Shown here piece by piece: positions 1 to 5,761 of a stretch of DNA of 6,827 bases; positions within the stretch are counted from its first letter, which is position 1, and each line of letters opens with the position of its first letter. The DNA comes from an uncultured Collinsella sp. (GTDB lineage: Bacteria > Actinomycetota > Coriobacteriia > Coriobacteriales > Coriobacteriaceae). A model generated the notes under the pieces. That model saw only the letters and a program-made list of their open reading frames with translations, ran no database searches and was not told the origin of the DNA. The position numbers were made by a program, and so were the translations under genes. The stretch spans positions 1 through 6,827 of the forward strand of contig URRN01000111.1 of the NCBI GenBank assembly GCA_900550185.1, written 5' to 3'.

Positions 1-1
1 C

Positions 2-1252
2 CAGAGTCCCGTCAATCCCAGGCAAAGAATCTACCGCCGATTCGGATTGGAATTCCAGACCGAGGCGTACCGCTGGCTCGACGAGGAGCACGCGCTCGTC
101 ATCGACCATAAAAAGGGAATCCGCAGGTGGACGCACCCGTCGGCGAGGACGATGCACGGCAAGGTCCTGTTCTCCTCATACGCGACGCGGTACGTCATCA
201 ACCTGCGGAAGAAGGACGGATCGGAGCTGAGCGGCAGAAGCAAGAGAATCCAGAAGGCGGCCTTGGACAAACTGCTCCCCTGGTTCGGCGAGACACCCAT
301 GTGCGACATCACCGAGGAATTCGTCAACGAATGGTACGCGAAAGCATGCGACGAGGTGCGTCCCTCCGCGCTCGAGCACGCGGTCTGGCTGCTCAAGCGC
401 CTGATGAGGGCCGCGACCGAACGGCAACCGGACGGAGGTCCGCCACTGCTGCCCTCGAATCCATGCAACCTCGTCACGAGGAAGAGACCGTCCAAAAGAC
501 GCGAGCAGGCGCCGATGACCAGGCAGGAGATCGACACGCTGGTCGAAGGCTTCCCGGAATACTACCGCCTGTCGATCCATCTCGCGCTGCTGGTGGGCGG
601 GCTGCGCATCGGAGAGGTCTGCGGACTGCAACTCAGGGACATCGACCTCGACCACAGGCTGCTGTACGTACGGCATTCCGTGACGCAGGGTCCGGACGAC
701 CCGGGCGAATACCGGCTCGACGAGACGAAGACCCCGGAAAGCCACCGAGTCGTGCCCATCCCTGCACCGGTCTGCCGTCTCATCAGGGAACATATCGACA
801 GGTTCTGTCCCAACAGGGATCCCGACACGATGCTCTTCCACGCGATCAGGCACCCGGAACGGGTCCTGAACCCGACGACGATCCAACGGCAGTTCCGCAC
901 CGCGAGGAAAAGAATCAACCGCGAGGACATGACGTTCCACTCCCTGCGCGCGACGCACGCGACGATGTTCATGATCCAGGGCGGCACGCTGCGCGAGACC
1001 ATGGACGAGCTCGGCCATGTGGACGTCGACGTAGCCGTCCGATGCTACCAACGCGTGGTGCCGAGGCACAGGCGCGACGTCGCCGAACGACTGGCGCTCG
1101 AATACCTCCCCGCCGAGGACCCGGCCGGCATCAAGGCGCAGATAACCCAGAAGGAGGAGGAAATCGACCAGCTGCGGCAGACCGTCGCCGGACTCCGGAG
1201 AAGACTGGAAGAGCTCGAAGACGACGGAAGGGAACGAAACCAGGCCGGATAG
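2..1252 (+). CDS. int: Tyrosine recombinase / site-specific integrase, 5' partial
   Basis: Catalyses DNA strand exchange for integration and excision of the element. Counting from the TTG at 47 as residue 1, all catalytic positions are visible: R187 (GGLRIGEV), K228 (DETKTPESHR), H298 and R301 (FHSLRATHAT), H324 (LGHVDVDVA) and the nucleophile Y334 (RCYQRV, codon 1046-1048). Residues about 65-125 fit a SAM-like core-binding domain. The N-terminal part resembles the usual Arm region (QTEAYRWLDEE, IRRWTHP). The reading frame is open to the first bases of the window with no ATG or GTG, so the true start probably lies upstream and TTG 47 is only an internal codon. The C-terminus (about 363-395) is a Glu/Arg-rich predicted coiled coil beyond the catalytic Tyr. 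Family assignment is secure. The exact subfamily and target site cannot be read here. Confidence 0.93.
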   Translation, partial: QSPVNPRQRIYRRFGLEFQTEAYRWLDEEHALVIDHKKGIRRWTHPSARTMHGKVLFSSYATRYVINLRKKDGSELSGRSKRIQKAALDKLLPWFGETPMCDITEEFVNEWYAKACDEVRPSALEHAVWLLKRLMRAATERQPDGGPPLLPSNPCNLVTRKRPSKRREQAPMTRQEIDTLVEGFPEYYRLSIHLALLVGGLRIGEVCGLQLRDIDLDHRLLYVRHSVTQGPDDPGEYRLDETKTPESHRVVPIPAPVCRLIREHIDRFCPNRDPDTMLFHAIRHPERVLNPTTIQRQFRTARKRINREDMTFHSLRATHATMFMIQGGTLRETMDELGHVDVDVAVRCYQRVVPRHRRDVAERLALEYLPAEDPAGIKAQITQKEEEIDQLRQTVAGLRRRLEELEDDGRERNQAG

Positions 1253-1260
1253 GCATACCC

Positions 1261-1310
1261 ACAAAACCGAAAAACCGAAATAATGAAAAACCAAAACCGG
1301 TAAAGACCGG
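1261..1310. repeat. A-rich CCG repeat cluster, left copy
   Basis: Just after the integrase stop lies a run of short CCG motifs separated by A tracts. Bases 1266-1288 form a 23-nt unit starting ACCGAAAAACCGA. It recurs at 1449-1471 with 21 of 23 bases identical. A second unit at 1295-1310 (AACCGGTAAAGACCGG) recurs at 1438-1453 (AACCGGTAAATACCGA). The two clusters flank the hairpin at 1325-1381. Repeated short motifs beside an integrase gene are typical of Arm-domain binding sites in attP. That role is inferred. Confidence 0.55.
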
Positions 1311-1324
1311 CATCAAACGGAACA

Positions 1325-1381
1325 GCCTCACACGTCTAAGTGTTGCAACAAGTACAGCGGCAACGCTTAAACGTGTGAGGC
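1325..1381. repeat. Long imperfect inverted repeat downstream of int
   Basis: Arms at 1325-1346 and 1360-1381 are 22 nt each with two mismatches, separated by 13 nt. The outer part is GCCTCACACGT matched by ACGTGTGAGGC. The inner part is GTTGC matched by GCAAC. Neither side is followed by a T run, so it is not a classical intrinsic terminator, although it could still stop or stabilise int mRNA. Its place between two copies of the A-rich CCG repeats makes a recombination core or another protein-bound structure possible. Structure is seen directly; function is inferred. Confidence 0.6.
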
Positions 1382-1698
1382 AGCCACGGTCGAAGCGCGA
1401 GGCAATGCCTTCAACCGACTGGATACCGCGATACCGGAACCGGTAAATACCGAAAAACCGAGATAACGAAACCGGTTTTCAGCCCTCGGAATCCATTACC
1501 GTACGACCCTTGCCGAAGAGATGGCCGAACAGCTTCTCACCTGTATCCTCATTGAAATGACATGAGCCGTCGTATCTGATCGGTGGCGACGGCATCGCCG
1601 ACCGTGTTTTGCATGTGACAAGAGGCCATGGCCGGTATGATACGATTCCTCGTTACACGCAATGGTTCCGTCGGGCAAGAGACGATTGCCTTTGCCTT
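1382..1698. other. Intergenic stretch without a convincing gene
   Basis: Apart from the right-hand CCG repeats (1431-1480), I see no gene here. Frames open on either strand lack ribosome binding sites and give Arg/His-rich shadow-type translations. A weak hairpin is possible around 1580-1604 (CGGTGGCGA against TCGCCGACCG). The integrase (+) ends on the left and the membrane protein (-) ends on the right, so this is the space between convergent genes. No T-tailed terminator was recognised. Confidence 0.5.
1431..1480. repeat. A-rich CCG repeat cluster, right copy
   Basis: Partner of the cluster at 1261-1310, about 150-180 bp downstream. It holds ATACCGGAACCGGTAAATAC, the second copy of the 23-nt unit (1449-1471) and the palindrome AAACCGGTTT (1469-1478). 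The copies are in direct orientation, as expected for duplicated integrase arm sites. No experimental function is implied by the sequence alone. Confidence 0.5.
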
Positions 1699-2256
1699 CT
1701 ACGCACACGAGGCCGAAGATTTCTCTCCTTTTTCCTTTTCGATCTTTTCCTTTTCGTCCCATAACGTATCCCATAGCTTCAAGATATACGAGACGGTGCT
1801 TAGCGAAAAGAATACTTTCATTATCTCCTTCACCAGCGAATCCATGGAAGGTATGAGCATGAGGATGAGGATTATGTCAAAAAGCATCGGATAGATAGCA
1901 AACCTCGCTCCAATCCGAGCTGCTTCCGCGTTCTTCCAACCCAGCCAGATTCCAACGCTGCCCTTGCCGCCTTTAGGGATTTTCCTGATGCCCGAATCGT
2001 CTTTCCTCGCAATGTATCCCATTAGCAAAAGAGTAAAAAAGTAAAGCACTACATACATAAGGGTAAGAGCGACGGCAAAGTGATACACAGCCTTGCCGTC
2101 GCCGTCAGCCGCTATGAAACTCATCGTTAGCGCAGCTATCGCAAGAATAATGAAACCCGACGCCTTTGTCGCGAAGAGGTATCCGGGCCAATAATCTTTG
2201 CCTCCCTTATACAGAGGCACCAATATAGAAAGTAATATAAGAAGTATCGCTCCCAC
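1699..2256 (-). CDS. Multi-pass membrane protein of unknown function
   Basis: From the GTG at 2256 this gives 185 residues. Hydrophobic segments lie at about 1-16, 34-50, 57-82, 118-137 and 147-162. A Gly/Lys-rich loop (about 88-105, KIPKGGKGS) precedes a conserved-looking GIWLGWKNAEAARIGAR stretch. The C-terminus is a charged tail (EKEKIEKEKGEK), probably cytoplasmic. I do not recognise the family. The GTG has no good ribosome binding site, and the frame stays open and hydrophobic upstream, so the true N-terminus may be further up (separate entry for 2257-2490). The gene is divergent from repA across the origin, less GC-rich than int and repA, and convergent with int. A plasmid maintenance, surface-exclusion or immunity role would be a guess. 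Confidence 0.6.
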   Translation of the reverse strand: MGAILLILLSILVPLYKGGKDYWPGYLFATKASGFIILAIAALTMSFIAADGDGKAVYHFAVALTLMYVVLYFFTLLLMGYIARKDDSGIRKIPKGGKGSVGIWLGWKNAEAARIGARFAIYPMLFDIILILMLIPSMDSLVKEIMKVFFSLSTVSYILKLWDTLWDEKEKIEKEKGEKSSASCA

Positions 2257-2490
2257 TGCGGTCGGCCATTCCGCTTTATTAAAACTAGCAAGAACCCCTA
2301 CGACGACAAAGGCAATGGCAACAATGACGACAATCGCGCCGACAATCCGGCGCCACAGACCACAATTATCCTCTTTCGATATGCGGCAGTCGATTGTGGC
2401 GTCGGCGCACGAGGAATCGCCGTTCCCGACAGAGAGGTTCTTTTCCTTGCCAGCCCTACTCCCACAATGGCTAAGAGCACATTGCGGTGG
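2257..2490 (-). other. Open upstream extension of the membrane protein frame, no standard start
   Basis: Reading the same frame upstream of GTG 2256 gives 78 more sense codons up to a TAG at 2491-2493, which lies inside the first iteron. Residues just before the GTG form a clear extra membrane helix (LWRRIVGAIVVIVAIAF, then VVVGVLASF), so this part looks coding. There is no ATG, GTG or TTG in frame. A CTG at 2358 gives a basic residue pair followed by the helix (219 aa in total) and is preceded by GAAAGAGG with an 11-nt gap. Alternatives are a start lost by mutation, or a 5' end truncated or frameshifted when the origin was joined to it. Confidence 0.45.
2467..2480 (+). repeat. Degenerate iteron
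   Basis: ATGGCTAAGAGCAC resembles the iteron GTGGCTAAAGTCCAC. Its TGGCTAA begins 20 bp before that of the first good copy. It may be a decayed edge copy or a weak RepA site. Confidence 0.4.
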
Positions 2491-2613
2491 CTAAAGTCCA
2501 CACCCTTCGGTGGCTAAAGTCCACGGCAGTTATCCACCGAACCTACCTAAAGTCCACGCATGTCGGTGGCTAAAGTCCACACTTGTTCGATTACTATGGT
2601 GGCTAAAGTCCAC
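2487..2613 (+). repeat. Iteron array, five copies
   Basis: Four identical copies of GTGGCTAAAGTCCAC are at 2487-2501, 2510-2524, 2566-2580 and 2599-2613. A fifth at 2543-2557 keeps the last 11 bases (CTAAAGTCCAC) but has CTAC at its left end. All are in the same direction as repA. Start-to-start distances are 23, 33, 23 and 33 bp, so the array is a repeated 56-bp pattern with steps differing by about one helical turn. Each copy also has GTGG/CCAC inverted ends. Direct repeats immediately upstream of a RepA-type initiator are the hallmark of an iteron-controlled theta origin and would set copy number by RepA titration. Confidence 0.9.
2530..2538 (+). promoter_or_regulatory. DnaA-box-like site within the iterons
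   Basis: TTATCCACC matches the classical DnaA box TTATCCACA at eight of nine positions. It sits in the 33-bp gap between the second and third iterons. A DnaA site among iterons is common in iteron plasmids. One nonamer can occur by chance, so support comes mainly from its position. Confidence 0.55.
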
Positions 2614-2662
2614 ACTGGATTTTGGTGTGAAAATGCCCCCGCGAGACGGCAATCTCCGGAGG

Positions 2663-2675
2663 CGTGGCAACCACG
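2663..2675. promoter_or_regulatory. Inverted repeat before repA, possible RepA operator
   Basis: CGTGG-CAA-CCACG is a perfect 5-bp inverted repeat touching the repA ribosome binding site. Its GTGG and CCAC halves are the same as the two ends of the iteron, only closer together. In several iteron plasmids Rep dimers repress their own gene at an inverted operator related to the iteron, so autoregulation is plausible. As RNA it could also form a small hairpin beside the ribosome binding site. Confidence 0.4.
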
Positions 2676-2681
2676 AAAGGA
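2675..2681 (+). promoter_or_regulatory. Ribosome binding site of repA
   Basis: GAAAGGA matches the anti-Shine-Dalgarno complement AGAAAGGAGGTGAT, with a further GTGAT just downstream (2684-2688). The gap is 6 nt to TTG 2688 and 12 nt to ATG 2694, so the site alone does not settle the start. Confidence 0.6.
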
Positions 2682-2693
2682 CCGTGATTGGCA

Positions 2694-3800
2694 ATGGATG
2701 ATGATACCCGTTTCAAGGATTTGACGCTCCCGGAGGACGAGCCGTGGATGTCGCACGGCTTCATTTCGAAGATCGCCGCGCAGGTCTCCCTGCCCTACCG
2801 CAAGCCGAAGGGCGGCGTCAAGGAGATCGAACGACGCAACGGCAGCCTGGTCGTGCGCTACGTGTCCGGTGCGGACTGTCTGCCCTATGGCAAGTACCCG
2901 AGACTGTTCGAGCTGTGGGCGTGCACGATGATCAAGACCGATGACCCGTGCTTCGACCCGGAGACGAACACGCTGCATCTGGGCACCACGTTCCGCGAGT
3001 TTCTGCGCCTCATCGGCGTGAATGTGGGCGGGAAGAGCCTGCACACCATCAAGCCCCAGCTAGAGCGGCTGTTCAAATGCGTGTACATCATCAGCAACAA
3101 CACCGAGACCACCAGCCAGGGCATAAACTTCACGGTCGCGGAGAAATATCAGATCGATTGGCTGCGGAATGAGCCGCAGTCCCATGGGCTGTTCGAGAAC
3201 TGGGTGCAGCTGAGCCAAAGATACGTGGATATGCTGCGGGACCATCCGGTGCCGGTGGACCTCAAGGTGATAGCCCGGTTGCGCAAGCCGATGGCGATCG
3301 ATGTGTACTGGTGGCCGACCAAGCGCGTCTACAACCTGCGCGAGCGGGTCACTATCACCTGGCAGCAGCTCTACCGGCAGTTCGGCAGCGACTCAGAGCT
3401 GAAGGAGTTTAAGCGGAAGTTCAAGCTTGCCGTGGCCGAGGTCGTGGAGGTGTACCCGTGCAGGATCACGTTGGGGCCGCAGCGGGTGACGGTGTTCCCG
3501 AACCAGACGAGCGTGCCCACGGTGACGCAGACCCGCGCGGTCGAGCGGAAACGCGCCGCCGCTCCGTCCCCGGCCCCGGCGCGGGCCGGGGAGTCCGAGC
3601 GGAAGCCTCGTGAGAGCATCGAGGCGCACTGGATCGAGATCGCGGGCTGGGGCGAGGTGTGGATGACGTCGGAGCTGTTCGACGTGGGGCCGGCCCGTGC
3701 CCATCTGGAGGGGTCCGTCGATTCCGTTTCGTGTCCGGTGTGCGCGTTTGATGAACGCAATCGCGCCCTGCATGGGTACATCCAGGAATCACTGTTCTGA
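2694..3800 (+). CDS. repA: RepA_C-family plasmid replication initiator
   Basis: Initiator expected to bind the upstream iterons and open the origin for theta replication. The protein is 368 aa from ATG 2694; an in-frame TTG at 2688 would add two residues. Two winged-helix-like regions in the order of the RepA_C (plasmid encoded RepA) family are recognisable. The first, at about 62-135, has LPYGKYPRLFELWACTMI, then LGTTFREFLRLIGV and LERLFKCVYII. The second, at about 184-268, has HPVPVDLKVIARLRKPMAID, WQQLYRQFGS and FKRKFKLAVAEVV. A Pro/Ala/Arg-rich linker (about 280-308) leads to a C-terminal extension with a single CPVC motif followed by a His (about residues 347-360). The linker and CPVC tail are not part of the core family pattern I know and may add a protein contact or metal site. 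Transcribed away from the minus-strand membrane gene; autoregulation through the inverted repeat is possible. Confidence 0.88.
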   Translation: MDDDTRFKDLTLPEDEPWMSHGFISKIAAQVSLPYRKPKGGVKEIERRNGSLVVRYVSGADCLPYGKYPRLFELWACTMIKTDDPCFDPETNTLHLGTTFREFLRLIGVNVGGKSLHTIKPQLERLFKCVYIISNNTETTSQGINFTVAEKYQIDWLRNEPQSHGLFENWVQLSQRYVDMLRDHPVPVDLKVIARLRKPMAIDVYWWPTKRVYNLRERVTITWQQLYRQFGSDSELKEFKRKFKLAVAEVVEVYPCRITLGPQRVTVFPNQTSVPTVTQTRAVERKRAAAPSPAPARAGESERKPRESIEAHWIEIAGWGEVWMTSELFDVGPARAHLEGSVDSVSCPVCAFDERNRALHGYIQESLF

Positions 3801-3901
3801 TACGCAGAAAAGTAAATTAACGAAGAAATGATAGATTTTCGTAAAGTGCGTGGTAAACACAGGCAGGCGTATATAACATCTATTATTTAGGTTGATGCGA
3901 T

Positions 3902-4360
3902 ATGACTTTAAAACACACAAATCAACGTCGGTATATTATTGCGCGTAGATGCATTGTGGTAGTTGTAGTGCTTATTTTTGCACTAATTTCATATTTATTA
4001 ATATGTAGAATTATTCAGATTCGCGAATCTGAAAATCTTTGTGAAGTTTATAGAGAAGATGCAGTTGCTGCATATGATCATTATTCTGGGTGGATTAATT
4101 CGAGTGAGATAACTGAGTATATGGAGCTTTCTGATTCTGATGTTGAATCTCCTAGCGTATTGCATCGTTTCAAAGATGATGTACAGGATGTGTTGGATTA
4201 CCTTGATGATGAACCAATACCAACATGTAATGCCGGTTTCTTTGAATATGATTTAGCTGAATGGTCAAAATCTCCAAAGTATTATGATAATCAATTGGAA
4301 AGCCTTTGTAGCGATGCCGTCAAAAGTGAAATTGAGCTGATTAACGTTATCGAAAAATAA
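3902..4360 (+). CDS. Small membrane-anchored extracytoplasmic protein, unknown
   Basis: 152 residues. A short basic N-terminus (NQRRYIIARR) and one hydrophobic segment (about 17-39) predict a single-pass signal anchor with the C-terminal 110 residues outside. The outer part is acidic (SDSDVES, DDVQDVLDYLDD) and carries three Cys (47, 109, 136). The sequence before Cys35 does not fit a lipobox. No known domain is recognised. The ribosome binding site is weak (only AGG at 3889-3891), and the 101-bp gap after repA is AT-rich with TATA-like stretches (3870-3886) but no clear -35. Base and codon use are far more AT-rich than repA, which indicates separate acquisition. It lies 69 bp upstream of the secreted amidase-like gene in the same direction, so co-expression and a partner, chaperone or immunity role are possible but unproven. 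Confidence 0.72.
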   Translation: MTLKHTNQRRYIIARRCIVVVVVLIFALISYLLICRIIQIRESENLCEVYREDAVAAYDHYSGWINSSEITEYMELSDSDVESPSVLHRFKDDVQDVLDYLDDEPIPTCNAGFFEYDLAEWSKSPKYYDNQLESLCSDAVKSEIELINVIEK

Positions 4361-4418
4361 CGTGTTGTAACATTAAATGCAATACAATGATATGAGGGGA
4401 AACAATCATCACTAGACA

Positions 4419-4424
4419 GTGAGG
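4419..4424 (+). promoter_or_regulatory. Ribosome binding site of the amidase-like gene
   Basis: GTGAGG lies 5 nt before ATG 4430 and supports that start. A second purine-rich stretch (GAGGGGAAA, 4394-4402) is too far upstream to serve it. Confidence 0.6.
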
Positions 4425-4429
4425 CCAAT

Positions 4430-5680
4430 ATGTATAGAAAGTGGAGCAAAACCGTACTGGTTGCTATATCTGTAACTGCATTGGCGTTCGGTATACCTAA
4501 TAGCGCATCGGCTCAGACATCTCAAAATCTTGATGATGTATTAAGTGCTCCCATTCAAAACTATATGCAGAATATAGAGGATGCGTACAAATATCCGTAT
4601 TCGGATCTTACGGAAGCGCATTTGAATGCACTTTTGCAAAGCGACAGCCGGGATGATCAGCAAAACGCTATTGCTTCAAGCCAAGCCGCACAAGATTTGG
4701 TTTGTTTCCAGAAAGGTTCATTGGATATTATATCGGCTTCAGTGGAGTCGTCCATTCTCTCGAGTGAAGTAATTTCCAACACAGCACAAGTTGCCGTTTT
4801 GGAAACAAAAACAATTGAATCGCATTCATCTGATGGTTCTACGGTGACTCTGTATGACGGGGAGACCGAGGATCTGACATCAGTTTGGCAGGACATCCAT
4901 ATTCTGACATTGTCAGCGTCATCTGGAAATGCATATACAGTAATTTCAGACCAATTGGTTGATTATTCAGAATACATGCAAGCAAATGATTTGGCTGCTT
5001 TTGCAAAGAAATACAGCAAAAACCAGAATTTGTTTGGCATAGACAGTGATTTACCCGACACGGCATACACTGACTCTGTTCCGAACACTCAAGATGAGGG
5101 GAACCTGCCAGGTGACACATCGCCACAGCCTCGGGCATCACAAATCTCGGAAGGTCGTATGCTTAATTATGTAGATAAATGGACCACTGGGCCGGTAGAT
5201 ACTTTTAATACCGAATATCCGATTTTCAAATCTGGTGGAAACTGTACAAATTTTGTTTCTCAGGCAGTGCATGCTGGAGGCCAAGCTCTTGTTCCGTATA
5301 ATCTTGTAACAAAATACTTTACGAATGTCTGGGACTATGATACAGAAAAGAATGATTCTTCACGGACCTGGTCTAATGCGGATTACAACTATAAATTCAT
5401 GCTCAACCATTCTGGATCTTTCACAGCTGCCTCTTCTGTTTTCAAAACATATATGGGGTCGATTATTTACTATGATTGGATTGATAGTAGTGGTGCCAAT
5501 AATCCTGATGGTACTTTAGATCATGCAAATATTGTTGTTGGCGTATCCAGTGATGGAATGCGTTATATATCACAGAAATCACCACTTCGTGCAAACATAC
5601 CGTACAGCACATTTTTACTTAAAGCGTATTCGGAAGGAAAGACTAAGATTAGTACAGTGGAACTAAACCTCATTTATTAA
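4430..5680 (+). CDS. Secreted protein with C-terminal amidase-like (Amidase_6) domain
   Basis: 416 residues. A Sec signal peptide is clear: basic MYRKWSK, hydrophobic core 8-21 and a likely cut after NSASA (about residue 28). The region 30-235 has no recognised domain, is rich in Ser/Gln/Asp, and ends in a Pro/Gly/Asp linker (about 216-238). Residues about 240-400 match the Amidase_6 pattern: RMLNYVDKW, then GGNCTNFVSQAVHAGG with the probable catalytic Cys272, SRTWSNADYNYKF, and DHANIVVGV with the probable catalytic His365. The family is papain-like/NlpC-P60-related in fold and is thought to act on peptide or amide bonds, often in cell walls. It probably acts outside the cell on peptidoglycan or a surface peptide; the substrate cannot be read. 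AT-rich like its upstream neighbour and closed by a hairpin, the pair looks like inserted cargo. Confidence 0.85.
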   Translation: MYRKWSKTVLVAISVTALAFGIPNSASAQTSQNLDDVLSAPIQNYMQNIEDAYKYPYSDLTEAHLNALLQSDSRDDQQNAIASSQAAQDLVCFQKGSLDIISASVESSILSSEVISNTAQVAVLETKTIESHSSDGSTVTLYDGETEDLTSVWQDIHILTLSASSGNAYTVISDQLVDYSEYMQANDLAAFAKKYSKNQNLFGIDSDLPDTAYTDSVPNTQDEGNLPGDTSPQPRASQISEGRMLNYVDKWTTGPVDTFNTEYPIFKSGGNCTNFVSQAVHAGGQALVPYNLVTKYFTNVWDYDTEKNDSSRTWSNADYNYKFMLNHSGSFTAASSVFKTYMGSIIYYDWIDSSGANNPDGTLDHANIVVGVSSDGMRYISQKSPLRANIPYSTFLLKAYSEGKTKISTVELNLIY

Positions 5681-5705
5681 AGAGGCTAAATACATTCTTA
5701 GCAAT

Positions 5706-5761
5706 ATACAGCGCGGCTTTTCTGACCCTAGGCCAGGTAGACAGAAAAAGTCGCGCTGTAT
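5706..5761. terminator. Hairpin terminator between convergent genes
   Basis: ATACAGCGCGGCTTTTCTG (5706-5724) pairs with CAGAAAAAGTCGCGCTGTAT (5742-5761), with one mismatch and one bulged base around a 17-nt loop. A short T-rich tail follows on the plus strand. It lies 25 bp after the amidase-like stop and 22 bp beyond the end of the ribbon-helix-helix gene on the minus strand, so it may serve both, better for the plus strand. Confidence 0.75.

Larger units (their letters stand above)
2467..2693. other. oriV: Probable plasmid replication origin (oriV)
   Basis: This stretch combines the degenerate iteron, five iterons, a DnaA-box-like nonamer and a short A/T-leaning patch (about 2616-2635) that could be the unwinding site. 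The start of the replication initiator gene follows at once. The patch is only modestly AT-rich, so the opening site is uncertain. The palindrome CTCCGGAG at 2654-2661 lies between this patch and the rep start. Confidence 0.75.

Noticed and set aside
1325..1381. Intrinsic terminator for int
   Set aside because: The stem is strong but there is no T-run on either side and the loop is 13 nt; kept as an inverted repeat of unknown role.
1261..1480. CRISPR array
   Set aside because: Repeats are only two copies, imperfect, AC/G-rich and without regular spacers; no cas genes are present.
1496..1774. Minus-strand 92-aa frame downstream of the membrane gene
   Set aside because: It overlaps the membrane protein's C-terminus in another frame and is Arg/His-rich with no start signal.
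2510..2701. Plus-strand 63-aa frame with repeated WLKST peptides
   Set aside because: It is only the iteron array read as protein; it has no ribosome binding site and overlaps the rep start.
4365..4388. Promoter TTGTAA / TACAAT before the amidase-like gene
   Set aside because: The spacer is only 12 nt, too short for a normal -35/-10 pair.
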